A stretch of 64,000 bases of DNA from Pirellulaceae bacterium (lineage in GTDB: Bacteria; Planctomycetota; Planctomycetia; Pirellulales; Pirellulaceae), in NCBI GenBank assembly GCA_028280445.1, contig JANQLU010000098.1, positions 1-64,000 on the forward strand. The letters are read 5' to 3'. Below the pieces are notes generated by a model that did not search any database, was not told where the DNA came from, and saw only the letters and a program-made list of their open reading frames with translations. The translations under genes and the position numbers were made by a program. Positions 25,773-35,050 of this stretch are shown here, in pieces. The first letter of the stretch is position 1; each line of letters starts with the position of its first letter.

Positions 25773-26504
25773 CTAGGCAGCCTGGGGTTTGGATTGTTGT
25801 TGATTTTCAATTCTGGGAATCGAAAGACTGACGGCCACACCGCCTTGCGGACAATTGGCGATGCTAACCGTACCTTCGTGACAATTGGCAATCTGCGTCA
25901 CGCGCGAAATGCATTGCTGAAATTGATTTTTCAGATTTTGGCGTTCGGGTTCATCCATCCAATAACGCTGAGCCATGTTCTCCAGTCCCGGACCGGAGTC
26001 GGCAACCTCGACGTCCCAAAAATATCGATCAATCACCACGGTGATCAGTATTTCGCCTGAATCCTGGCAATTGCAAATCGCGTTTTTGATCAATCGAAAC
26101 ATTGCCAGATCAACGAGCTGTTTGTCGGCCACCACAACGTCTTCTAGTGGAATATCGGTTTTGACCAACAAACATTTTTCGTCCAGCTCGTTCTGCAACC
26201 GGTCGAGCACTTCCTGAATCACCGTGTTAATCGAGAACGGCTCAAATTTTGGAATGACTTGATAGTTTCCAGAGCCAACTTCGTTCAGTCGCAACTCGAG
26301 CCCTCGCAAACAACCCTGGAGTTTTTGCAACAACTGAATCTCTTGCGCGGATTCCAGCGTCATGCCGCGCGATGAAAATTTCTGGACCAGAAGATTGACT
26401 GCCTGATTGATAGGAGTGAGTCGATCCGCAAATTCAGCAATCAACTGTTCCGTCGACGGGGCTCGATCAAATTTGGAAAATGGTTCTTGGTTCATACGGC
26501 TCAT
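25773..26504 (-). CDS. Histidine-kinase-like ATPase without phospho-His, first gene of flagellar operon
   Basis: The C-terminal half is a HATPase domain: N box LIKNAICNCQDSGEI, G1 box VADSGPGLEN and GGVAVSLSIP. The dimerisation helix before it reads FADRLTPINQAVNLL, where a kinase would have H-E-x-x-x-P; Ala stands in place of the His. So it may bind ATP and dimerise but cannot phosphorylate itself in the usual way. No sensor or membrane segment is present. ATG 26504 is chosen; GTG 26549 or ATG 26495 are alternatives. It ends six bases before fliF and may help regulate motility, which is inference. Confidence 0.65.
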   Translation of the reverse strand: MSRMNQEPFSKFDRAPSTEQLIAEFADRLTPINQAVNLLVQKFSSRGMTLESAQEIQLLQKLQGCLRGLELRLNEVGSGNYQVIPKFEPFSINTVIQEVLDRLQNELDEKCLLVKTDIPLEDVVVADKQLVDLAMFRLIKNAICNCQDSGEILITVVIDRYFWDVEVADSGPGLENMAQRYWMDEPERQNLKNQFQQCISRVTQIANCHEGTVSIANCPQGGVAVSLSIPRIENQQQSKPQAA

Positions 26505-26615
26505 CCATGAGCTGTCGCTGTGATGATCATTTGCTCCGGCAAAGATCACCGCAAACTTGAGAAAGAGTCGGGAACTTTTACAAAGTTTTTTTGAGACGTG
26601 TCAACGGCACCCGTA

Positions 26616-26687
26616 AGGCTAGTTCCGGCAGGCCGGTTTTCCTGGAATGGCCCGGTTTATTTGGAAGGCCGGGGGAACCAGCCCTAC
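26616..26687. repeat. Type D repeat, copy 3
   Basis: GGCTAGTTCCGGCAGGCCGG and GGCCGGGGGAACCAGCCCTA form the two halves. They match the type D units at 46521-46573 and 46719-46755. It follows the esterase-like gene and precedes the flagellar operon and could terminate transcription. Confidence 0.6.
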
Positions 26688-26710
26688 TGCCAGCAGCTAG
26701 CAATGAACAA

Positions 26711-27493
26711 TCAGCTGACGGAGCGTTGGGTCAACTCATCGGTACCGTTGATGGCATCCATGATCCAAACGTTTACATCGTTTAACACTTGCGGCATCAT
26801 ATCGTCGCCACATGGGTACTGACGCAGTGTTAACGAAAATCCTGCAATGTGGAGCAATCGCAATTGCTCACACAAATCCGCTTCGACAAAAGTCTCTGAT
26901 TTTCGTGCGTGAGCCCAGAACACAGGCAACTCACGACACATGCGATATTGAGACAGCGGTGCTTCGTCTTCAGGGAATCGACCGTTGAGCGAAATTACTC
27001 CGGCGAACACCTCTGGTTGCAGGCAACCTAACCGAAACGCCATCGTTCCGCCGTTGCCAATTCCAGCGATGTAAATACGCTCATTGGAAATATTAAATCG
27101 TCCACGCACTTCGTCGATCGCAGCCATCACCGAGCACATACTTTGGTGAACGCATTGACTGGTCTGTGGCCAACAATAACCAGCACCCCAATCTTTTTCA
27201 GGACCGCGCGGAGCGACCGCCATGTAATTGCGGATGCTTATATCAAACATCACATCCGGTAACTGATGTTGGCTTGCGCCATCATCGTGCAGCCAGATGA
27301 TTAACGGGTAAGAGTAATTTTTTTCGTAATGAAGCGGCAAAAATATTGCCCGTTCATCCGAAAAATACTCTTCGACTAGTGGAGCATTATCATCCAATCC
27401 AGACGTTGATTGGTTTGGATGATGTTTTGGTTTTTTTGATTTGGCGAGAGGGTGGGTCAGAGTCCCATCGGGACAAATTTTTATTCGGTCCAT
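26711..27493 (-). CDS. Esterase-fold protein with lost catalytic residues
   Basis: The fold is that of phospholipase/carboxylesterase or PHB-depolymerase-like hydrolases: YPLIIWLHDDG, IYIAGIGNGGTMAFRLG, then FAGVISLNGRFP and a C-terminal QVLNDVNVWIMDAI. In active relatives the elbow is G-x-S-x-G; here it is GIGNG, so Ser is Gly. The usual GTADPVVP segment is ARKSETFV, and the usual Y-P-x-G-H is YPCGDD, so Asp and His also look lost. It is probably a non-enzymatic descendant. There is no signal peptide; it is a single gene on the minus strand between mdh and the flagellar operon. Confidence 0.7.
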   Translation of the reverse strand: MDRIKICPDGTLTHPLAKSKKPKHHPNQSTSGLDDNAPLVEEYFSDERAIFLPLHYEKNYSYPLIIWLHDDGASQHQLPDVMFDISIRNYMAVAPRGPEKDWGAGYCWPQTSQCVHQSMCSVMAAIDEVRGRFNISNERIYIAGIGNGGTMAFRLGCLQPEVFAGVISLNGRFPEDEAPLSQYRMCRELPVFWAHARKSETFVEADLCEQLRLLHIAGFSLTLRQYPCGDDMMPQVLNDVNVWIMDAINGTDELTQRSVS

Positions 27494-27653
27494 TAATCCA
27501 TCTTTTCAATTGGCTAAATAACCAACACCCGAATTCATCACAGGCAGGTGATGTGATGATTCACCGTTTTAAAAAAGGGTATGACCATCGTCAAGCACAG
27601 ATTCAGGTGCTTCCCCTTAATTCACCAAAAGAAAAACTCTTAAGAATTTTCAA

Positions 27654-27697
27654 AAAAATTTTGAGAACGCTAGCTTGCAACCAGCGTTCGCTCAAAA
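27654..27697 (-). terminator. Rho-independent terminator of mdh
   Basis: On the minus strand TTTTGAGCGAACGCT pairs with AGCGTTCTCAAAA and is followed by seven T, 24 bases after the mdh stop. The remaining part of the gap to 27493 shows nothing else. Confidence 0.8.
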
Positions 27698-27720
27698 TCT
27701 CAGATTCGTTTTCACAAATA

Positions 27721-28671
27721 CTACAACGTGGCCATCAATTCGTTCATATTTGCAACCAGGCCTTTGACGGCGTCGACGCTGTTTTGGAAATCCTCAGATT
27801 CCTGTGCATCGAGGTCCAATTCAACGATTTTTTCTACGCCACTGGCTCCCAGCACCACGGGCACTCCGACGTAATACCCGCCGACCCCGTATTCGGAATC
27901 GCAATACGCGGCGCAGGGGAAGACTCGTTTTTTGTCCTTAACAATCGCTTCGGCCATTTGAGCGCAAGCCGCCGCAGGTGCATAGTAAGCACTACCAGTT
28001 TTCAACAGGCCAACAATTTCAGCACCTCCCTTTCGGGCTCGATCGACAATGGCGTCCAATTTCTCACGGGCCATCAACCGTGTGACAGGAATCCCACCCA
28101 CACTGGTACAACTGGGCATCGGAACCATCGTGTCTCCGTGTCCGCCCATCAACAATGCCGAAACGTCTTCGACACTGACACCCAATTCCATCGCGATAAA
28201 AGTTCGGTACCTGGCGGTATCCAAAACACCCGCTTGTCCGATGACGCGACGATGATCAAATCCGGTCACTTGTTGGCATTGCTGAACCATCGCATCCAGC
28301 GGGTTGCTGACGACGATGACAATGGCTTCGGGACTGGTCCGTTTGATTTCTTCAGAAACACTGCTGACGATTTTGGCATTGGTGGTCAACAAATCGTCGC
28401 GACTCATTCCTGGTTTTCGGGGTATCCCTGCCGTGATCACAATCACGTCACTGTCCGCAGCATCGTCGTAGCTGGATGTACCTGTGATCGTCGAATCGAA
28501 TCCCATGATTGGACTGGACTGCATCAAATCCAGCGCTTTCCCGGCAGGCATATCACCCGCTTGAGGAATATCGAGCAAGACAATGTCACCCAGTTCCATC
28601 GATGCGCACCAATGCGCCGTTGTTGCCCCGACATTTCCAGCCCCGATAACGGTAATTTTGTGACGTCTCAT
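27721..28671 (-). CDS. mdh: Malate dehydrogenase (LDH-like type)
   Basis: It converts malate and oxaloacetate with NAD in the TCA cycle. Motifs: VIGAGNVGATTA (NAD fold), LLDIPQ, TAGIPRKPGMSRDDL (substrate Arg pair), VSNPLDAM, and the catalytic MGGHGDTMVP His. Arg rather than Gln after the GIP loop favours malate over lactate. Length 316 is typical. Own terminator downstream; stands alone. Confidence 0.95.
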   Translation of the reverse strand: MRRHKITVIGAGNVGATTAHWCASMELGDIVLLDIPQAGDMPAGKALDLMQSSPIMGFDSTITGTSSYDDAADSDVIVITAGIPRKPGMSRDDLLTTNAKIVSSVSEEIKRTSPEAIVIVVSNPLDAMVQQCQQVTGFDHRRVIGQAGVLDTARYRTFIAMELGVSVEDVSALLMGGHGDTMVPMPSCTSVGGIPVTRLMAREKLDAIVDRARKGGAEIVGLLKTGSAYYAPAAACAQMAEAIVKDKKRVFPCAAYCDSEYGVGGYYVGVPVVLGASGVEKIVELDLDAQESEDFQNSVDAVKGLVANMNELMATL

Positions 28672-28820
28672 TTCGACTCCAATTTGCAGTGGTTGTTCGC
28701 GAGTATTTGGTCCAGCTTTTCGCCAGATTGTTGACAGAATAACTACGAATATCCGTCAAACGAATCAACCAAACAAGGTGGTGGAAACAGAAATCAACAT
28801 CGCCGCTGGTCCGAAGCAAA

Positions 28821-30227
28821 CTACTCGAAATCCAGGCTAATTTTCTCGGGCTCTGAATCCGGCCGAGAGATCTTTCGACGGTTCGAAAGATACATGTAGC
28901 CTAGGGCAATCAGGATCAAGACCACGATGATTCCAACAACAATTCCGATAATGTTGTCAATTTGTCGAGTCTCCTCTGGCCTCACGATGACCGGCTCAAA
29001 CCCGATCAACATGGGGCTTTTCTGGAGCACATCGCTCCGTCGCGAAGTGGCCGAGTAATATCCCCACATGCGGAAAAAGAAAGCGTCGACTTGCACGTCA
29101 ACACTGGGCTGTTTTTGATCGGCAAGCTCCTCGGGCAAAGATCGAACACGGACCGTGACGGGAAAATTGTTGTTGAACACCAGAAATTTCCCGGTTTCTA
29201 CGTCTTTGACTCGCAGCTTGCCTTGAATCGGAACGAAAATGTCCAACTCGTAGTATTTCGAGATGCCAAAACGTTCACGGTATTTTTCAGAAACGTCATT
29301 GATCGGTGTGATCCGTCGCAATCGCCCGCGGACCGTCATCCGTGTGCCACTCAACGACAGCGCTTTCTCGTGTGCCCGGATGATGTCAATCTGTGGAGCC
29401 TCGGATTCAAATTTGCTCGGGCCGTCGATTGCCGCCAAAATCTCGAACTGGGATTCCATATCATCCGGTTTCAAAGGTTCACCGGTCGACTTTCGTACTT
29501 GATCGAACAAACCGATATCGACACCGTGCTGTCCCAGCCAGACTTGTCCCTCGTTCACCCACGAATTGACACGATCGGGCAGCCATCGAATGCGCGGTGC
29601 AGCAAAAACAGCCGTCGCGCCGTCAACGGAATCGCCGGTGAAATCACAAGCGTAAACAAACAGACCGTCAATTCCCACGCGCTGACCCACCGGATCATTT
29701 TTTTTCCAGGCGTCGGGAATCACCGGTGTACAAACCTTGAGTTTGATTTTTGACTGCGGGTGCGAAATATCGACGGCAAAGTAACCTGGAATCTGATACA
29801 AATCGCGATCTTTTTCACGGACCTTGTAACGCGTGATACTCTCGACGCGCCCGACTGTTTGATATCGTTGAATTTTGGGCAACCCGGCTTGTTCGAGTTG
29901 CTTTTTTAACAACTCAATACCATCCTGAGTTCGCGACCCCAGCGATTTAATGCGCGAAAAATGGTAACTACTGATCAACGGCATGCGGTTGACCAGATAC
30001 AGCAGGATCGAATCATTGGGATCCCAATTTTCGATGTTGTGCAGCGATCGCACTTCACTTTCGTCGATCCCCGGAAACATCACAATCGGTTCCAACTGGT
30101 TCGAATTGACCACGGTCGGTTGAGCGTCTGCGGTAGGCAGCAAAAACAACAAAAAAAATGTCGCTACCAATGAACCACAACAAGCGCGGCGCAACACGAC
30201 TCGGTTTATTTTGAATAGTGGATACAT
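28821..30227 (-). CDS. Hypothetical membrane-anchored protein, second of a pair
   Basis: From ATG 30227, one base after the stop of the upstream gene, the protein has 468 residues. It has a signal peptide or first helix (VATFFLLFLLPTADAQ), a long periplasmic part and a C-terminal helix (IIGIVVGIIVVLILIALGYM) with a short acidic tail. Two beta-rich regions, for example TVRGRLRRITPIND and KLRVKDVETGKFLVFNNNFP, suggest OB-like folds. No catalytic motif is recognised. It is tightly coupled to 30229-31677, which has the same architecture, so the two probably act together in the envelope. Confidence 0.7.
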   Translation of the reverse strand: MYPLFKINRVVLRRACCGSLVATFFLLFLLPTADAQPTVVNSNQLEPIVMFPGIDESEVRSLHNIENWDPNDSILLYLVNRMPLISSYHFSRIKSLGSRTQDGIELLKKQLEQAGLPKIQRYQTVGRVESITRYKVREKDRDLYQIPGYFAVDISHPQSKIKLKVCTPVIPDAWKKNDPVGQRVGIDGLFVYACDFTGDSVDGATAVFAAPRIRWLPDRVNSWVNEGQVWLGQHGVDIGLFDQVRKSTGEPLKPDDMESQFEILAAIDGPSKFESEAPQIDIIRAHEKALSLSGTRMTVRGRLRRITPINDVSEKYRERFGISKYYELDIFVPIQGKLRVKDVETGKFLVFNNNFPVTVRVRSLPEELADQKQPSVDVQVDAFFFRMWGYYSATSRRSDVLQKSPMLIGFEPVIVRPEETRQIDNIIGIVVGIIVVLILIALGYMYLSNRRKISRPDSEPEKISLDFE

Positions 30228-30228
30228 G

Positions 30229-31677
30229 CTAAGATTTCTCAGACATTTTTCGCAGTCGATCGGAAACCGTTTCAACTGCCGGATCCTGTTGCAACGCCTT
30301 GAAGTCTTTCGCAACTTTGGCTTCGGTTGCGGCAGACTCGGTACGAAGACTCGATGTTGCACGATAAACCCAAAACGCAAATCCGGCTGCAGCAAAAGCG
30401 ATCAGGAACAAACTGCCAACCATCACCGGCCAACTTGGCAGCACGACCGACGTTTCGGATGCTGAATCTTGTTGAGGAAACCAGGTCGGAGTATCGGTCA
30501 ACACCAACGGGCACTCGCGCAACCCTCCCCGCGCCTTGTAAGAACGCACTTTGAAAAATCGCCCGGACACCTCAATTTGTTCATTCATTTCAACAGTTTC
30601 CCGTTGAACCACTGGAAAATCTTTGGGCAAATCAAGTGCATAGACGCAATATGGAAACGTCGATTTCTCTTCGGGTTTGATCCACAGAATATAAAACTGC
30701 TTGATCCCCAACTCGTGATCTTTGATTTCTTGCAGTCGAGCCGAGCGGACGAATCCACGAAATTTCACCTGCTTGCCGCGATAACTGGCCGGTTGCGAAT
30801 TCAGTTCCAGCTGAGTGACCGGCATCGCCTCGACAGTCGATGATTTTGCAGCCATGACGTTCTGCCACATCATCAACCAGGCCACACCTTCTTTAGCCCG
30901 TCCGACTGGAGCACCGTCTCGAATATCACGAAACGCCTGTTGTTCCAAATATCCGCGAAGCCGTGTCAGAGCCTTTTCAACCTGTTCCTTCGGCAGCTGC
31001 TTGTTATTCAATCGCGCCGTCAACACGGGTTCGTAGTCATCGTTCCAGGCTGTCCGTATCTGAAATAACACTTCGCTCCAATTTTTCTTTTCATCAGTTT
31101 GCGATTCGGGCAAACTGGTAATGTGCTGAAACAGTTGTCCTTGGTAGACATTTCGACGTGTTTTCAAGAATTTGACAATCTTGCCGAACCGGTCCTGCAT
31201 CTCCCGGTCGGCGGTAATCTCATTTCCAGCGAATCGCAACAAACGAAACAGGTCCCGTCGGTAATTGGTCTGAAGTCGATCGTAAACCTGCCGCCAAAAA
31301 TCGTCCTCGACCGAATTAATTTTCGAACTCAAGTTGGTGAGCTGGATATTAAACTTAGGCTGGCTTTCAGCTGACTCCAGATCGTCCTGTTTTTGATTCG
31401 TTGATCGCGTTCCAATGATCAACGGTTCTTCGGGATTGATCACCACGTCACCCAGGACACTGGGCCTCAAGTCGCTTTCGGAACGTTCAGAAATATTTGA
31501 TTTTTTGGGTTCCTCCTTGAAACCCATCCACGCCCAGGATTCCGGCTTGCGGGCCGTCAGCATCAAATAAATAACAACGAAAAACAACACGCATAGCGAA
31601 CACAGTCGAAGCATATTTGCATCGAAAACAGGGTGTCGTTGACGCGTGGATGTTGGGAGGTTCGATTTTTTTTCCAT
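30229..31677 (-). CDS. Hypothetical membrane-anchored protein, first of a pair
   Basis: Of its 482 residues, an N-terminal helix (LCSLCVLFFVVIYLMLTA) is followed by a helical periplasmic region and an OB-like domain (GKQVKFRGFVRSARLQ, then VEMNEQIEVSGRFFKVRSYK). A C-terminal helix (LPSWPVMVGSLFLIAFAAAG) and a basic cytoplasmic tail complete it. The family is not recognised; I take it for a planctomycete-conserved unknown. Divergent from the TPR gene at 31896. Confidence 0.7.
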   Translation of the reverse strand: MEKKSNLPTSTRQRHPVFDANMLRLCSLCVLFFVVIYLMLTARKPESWAWMGFKEEPKKSNISERSESDLRPSVLGDVVINPEEPLIIGTRSTNQKQDDLESAESQPKFNIQLTNLSSKINSVEDDFWRQVYDRLQTNYRRDLFRLLRFAGNEITADREMQDRFGKIVKFLKTRRNVYQGQLFQHITSLPESQTDEKKNWSEVLFQIRTAWNDDYEPVLTARLNNKQLPKEQVEKALTRLRGYLEQQAFRDIRDGAPVGRAKEGVAWLMMWQNVMAAKSSTVEAMPVTQLELNSQPASYRGKQVKFRGFVRSARLQEIKDHELGIKQFYILWIKPEEKSTFPYCVYALDLPKDFPVVQRETVEMNEQIEVSGRFFKVRSYKARGGLRECPLVLTDTPTWFPQQDSASETSVVLPSWPVMVGSLFLIAFAAAGFAFWVYRATSSLRTESAATEAKVAKDFKALQQDPAVETVSDRLRKMSEKS

Positions 31678-31895
31678 CTTAATATTTTACCAATTGCCGT
31701 TCAGCATACAAAACTCGATTTCCGAGAGTGTGAAGTGAAATATGCTTACGATCCCAGAATTGCTTGCCAGTTCGCCTTTTTGGCACTAATCTTAAGGTAC
31801 CTTGCAATCGTCTCTACGAACCGCCATTCCCCTGATAAAATAGCCGTTTCACCCGTCTCGGCGGAATCTTACAAACTGACACCAGGATTGATGGA

Positions 31896-34800
31896 ATGAA
31901 ATTAATTGCCAGAAGCATTTTCATTCTCGTTGTTACGATCACTTTAAATTTAGCCGCAACGCCCTCCCCTTCGGCCGCTGAAGAAAAAGTCGAACTATTT
32001 CTTCAAAAACTGTTGGAGCGTGGCTACTACGACACCGCGGTCGACTATTTGAATTTTCTGGAAACCAGCCCGCTTTGTCCAAAAGAATTCAAAAACCGAA
32101 TCCCGTTGGAAAAAGCGGTCATCCTGATCGAAGCCGCTCGCAGGTTGAAAGATCTCAAGAAACACGAAAATTACCTTGGTCGCGCCGAAGTCTACCTGAC
32201 AGATTTTACGAAAACAAAGCCTTCGCCCGAGTTATTCGCACGTGCTGAAAAAATTCGCGCTCAACTTTATTTTGAGCGCGGCCAGGTATATTTGAATCTT
32301 GCCTCCTCCGACCGAAAGACCGAAAAGGAAAAACAGGAGTTGCGGAAAAAAGCCCGGTCATTATTAACCGCGGCACTGGACTCTTTGGAGAAAAATCGCC
32401 AATTCTTGCAAACACAAATTCAAAATGTCGTCGACGACCCGGAAAACCGTGCGGCCGTCGCTGCCTTGAAAAAAACACTGCATCTGGAATATGTCCAGGT
32501 TCGCACACTACTGGCAACGTCATCCGAATCGATTGCGGATACTTTTCCCAATCCCTCCGTCGAGCGCAAAAAACAATTTGCCGTTGCCCTCAAAAAACAC
32601 GAAGCGAATTGGGAAAAATATCGCTCATTCACACAGGGCGTTAATTCCGCGTTGGGGGCTGCACGATGTGCCTACGGTGTTGGTGATGAGACGAAAACGA
32701 TCACCTACTGCAACGAGATTTTTGATCTTGAGGATGTCGCTGTCTTTATCCCAATCAAAAAACAAGCGGCCATGATCGCAAAAAAAATCTGGGAAACAAA
32801 AGACCCGTTGCCGTTTGCTGACGTCATCAAAACACTCGAACCTCTGATCAATGGACTCACGACGCTCGAAAAACGCCAATCAGAATGGCTCGAACTACAA
32901 ATTCTGTTGGCCAAAGCGCATCGAACGCGCGCCGAGTTTTTCGAAAAATCAGACACCAAAGATAAAGCCACGCGCTCCAAAATCGATCGCTCCAACAAAA
33001 GTGCCGTCCGAGTCGCGCGAGCGGTGGCCCGAGTACCAGGACCGACGCGAGAAATCGCACGCAATTTACTGAAAACATGGAAACTCAAGGTCGGAGACGT
33101 CAAACCAGAGGAAGTAACAATCACGACTTTCGAGCAAGCCAGGCTGCGCGCCAGCGATTTGATGACCGACGCCGAAAGCTTGCGCACGATTTATCTCGAA
33201 GTCAAAAAGAAAGTTGATGCTGCGGGAGAAAATGCGACTGATGAACTTCGCACAGAACTTGATGAGGCAAAGCAGCCGCTGGACGAAACGACCAACGAAG
33301 CGCTAAAAATACTGCAGCTTGCGGTTTCGTTTAAATCGCCGGAAACGGACCGCGAAGAATTCGCCAATGTTCGCTACCTCCAAGCCTACGCCTATTTCAT
33401 CCTCGACAAACACTACGAAGCCATTGTGATTGGCGAACATCTGACACGAGCCTACCCCGGCACCAACTCGGCACGTAGCGGTGCCAGTCTTGCCCTGAAA
33501 AGCTATCTGCAACTCTATATTTCAGCGCCGAAAGATGACAACCGGTTTGAATACGACAATCTCAAACGACTGGCAGACGACATGATTCGGAAATGGCCGG
33601 GCCAACGGGCAACCGAATCAGCCGCATTGATTATGGCTCGGTTTTCGACGCGAGACGGAAATATTGACGCTGCCGAAAAATATGTCAACGCAATTCCCAA
33701 AAGCTCTCCGGGACGCGTGCTCGAAGAACTTCGCATTGGCCAGATTTTCTGGTTCCAATACTTGAATCGAATGAAACAAAACCCAGCCGATGCAGCCAAG
33801 CACCAAGCCTTGAGAGCCAAAGCCCAAACGTATCTTGAGGCGGGAATGGCACAGATCACCAAAGATCAAATTAACGAAGTGTCGGCTCGAGCAACGCTTT
33901 CGCTGACCGATTTGTACCTCGATCTCGGTGAATCCCAGAAAGCTGCGGAACAACTCGAAAACGCAAAAATTGCACCGCTGGATTTGATCAAACAGAAACA
34001 CCCGGCAGCCAGTTCGCCACGGTTTATACGCGACACCAACAAAACGGCGGTCCGCGTCTATATGGCCGCCATGAGAAACGATCAGGCCAATGCGACGAAA
34101 TGGGTCGGCAAAGCGCAAGGCGTGCTGTCCAGCCTCAAACAGTCGCTGATCAAGCAGGACCCACAAAAAGCCGAAGCGAAAATGCGGTCCATTTACGTTC
34201 AATTGGCCAAAGAATCACGGCAACAAATGGAACGTTTGACAAATGTCAGCCAACGAAAAATCTTTTCGGATAGCCTGCTAACATTTCTCGATGCGATTCA
34301 GTCCGAAACCAAAGACGTCGCGACGTTGCTTTGGACCGGACAGACACTCAACGCTTTAGGTGTTTCGCTCAACGAATCTGGCGAAAAAGCTCAGGCGCGG
34401 CGACTACACAAAAAAGCAATTACAGCGTTTGAGAAAGCAAAAAAACGTGGTTTTGGAAAAGGCGTCGATGCCGAGCGCAACGAACTGGAAACCGAACGGC
34501 AAATCGCTGTCGCAACCTTGGGAATTGGAGAGTTCGACAAAGCCATCGAAAAATTTGCCGATATCCTGGCGAAAAAAGCTTACATCGATATCCAGATGGA
34601 TGCTGCCAAGGCCTATCAACTCAAAGGTGACGCCCTGAAATCAGCCAATGCCTACGCATTTGCCATGATGGGCGGACAACGTCGCAAACGCCCCAACCGA
34701 CCGCCGGCAAAAGTTATCTTCGGTTGGAATGTTCTCGCCAAAGCGACAATTAACAAGCCAAAACAGGAAGCACGCTTTTACGAGATCCTCTACAACATGT

Positions 34801-35000
34801 GCTATTGCCGTCTCAAGTGGGGGCAATTGAAACAAAAAACCGTGGCACTCACATCTGCCCGCGACGAAATCCTCAAATACGCCAAGAAAAACCCTGAGAT
34901 GGCGGGGATGCGCACGAAATTTCAGGAACTGTTGGCAAACATCCAAAAAAGCCTTCAAGAGCCTGTGACAAAACTTCCTGTTCCAGATCCCGGCAAATAA
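31896..35000 (+). CDS. Large periplasmic TPR-repeat protein
   Basis: This 1034-residue protein has a signal peptide (IFILVVTITLNLAATPSPSAA) and is otherwise helical throughout, with many TPR-like pairs, for example ADAAKHQALRAKAQTYLEAG and EFDKAIEKFADILAKKAYID. No enzymatic motif is present, so it is a scaffold. It begins a five-gene plus-strand set with a second TPR protein, ExbB and two ExbD proteins, so it may be the periplasmic partner of a proton-driven motor. Codon use is as in neighbours. Confidence 0.8.
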   Translation: MKLIARSIFILVVTITLNLAATPSPSAAEEKVELFLQKLLERGYYDTAVDYLNFLETSPLCPKEFKNRIPLEKAVILIEAARRLKDLKKHENYLGRAEVYLTDFTKTKPSPELFARAEKIRAQLYFERGQVYLNLASSDRKTEKEKQELRKKARSLLTAALDSLEKNRQFLQTQIQNVVDDPENRAAVAALKKTLHLEYVQVRTLLATSSESIADTFPNPSVERKKQFAVALKKHEANWEKYRSFTQGVNSALGAARCAYGVGDETKTITYCNEIFDLEDVAVFIPIKKQAAMIAKKIWETKDPLPFADVIKTLEPLINGLTTLEKRQSEWLELQILLAKAHRTRAEFFEKSDTKDKATRSKIDRSNKSAVRVARAVARVPGPTREIARNLLKTWKLKVGDVKPEEVTITTFEQARLRASDLMTDAESLRTIYLEVKKKVDAAGENATDELRTELDEAKQPLDETTNEALKILQLAVSFKSPETDREEFANVRYLQAYAYFILDKHYEAIVIGEHLTRAYPGTNSARSGASLALKSYLQLYISAPKDDNRFEYDNLKRLADDMIRKWPGQRATESAALIMARFSTRDGNIDAAEKYVNAIPKSSPGRVLEELRIGQIFWFQYLNRMKQNPADAAKHQALRAKAQTYLEAGMAQITKDQINEVSARATLSLTDLYLDLGESQKAAEQLENAKIAPLDLIKQKHPAASSPRFIRDTNKTAVRVYMAAMRNDQANATKWVGKAQGVLSSLKQSLIKQDPQKAEAKMRSIYVQLAKESRQQMERLTNVSQRKIFSDSLLTFLDAIQSETKDVATLLWTGQTLNALGVSLNESGEKAQARRLHKKAITAFEKAKKRGFGKGVDAERNELETERQIAVATLGIGEFDKAIEKFADILAKKAYIDIQMDAAKAYQLKGDALKSANAYAFAMMGGQRRKRPNRPPAKVIFGWNVLAKATINKPKQEARFYEILYNMCYCRLKWGQLKQKTVALTSARDEILKYAKKNPEMAGMRTKFQELLANIQKSLQEPVTKLPVPDPGK

Positions 35001-35050
35001 AAACAATAACAACAATCGATCATCGGTGGTCATCACCGTGGAGCCCAAAT

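Noticed and set aside
27346..28734. A 462-codon plus-strand frame across mdh
   Set aside because: It is opposite to a clear malate dehydrogenase gene and has no family features.
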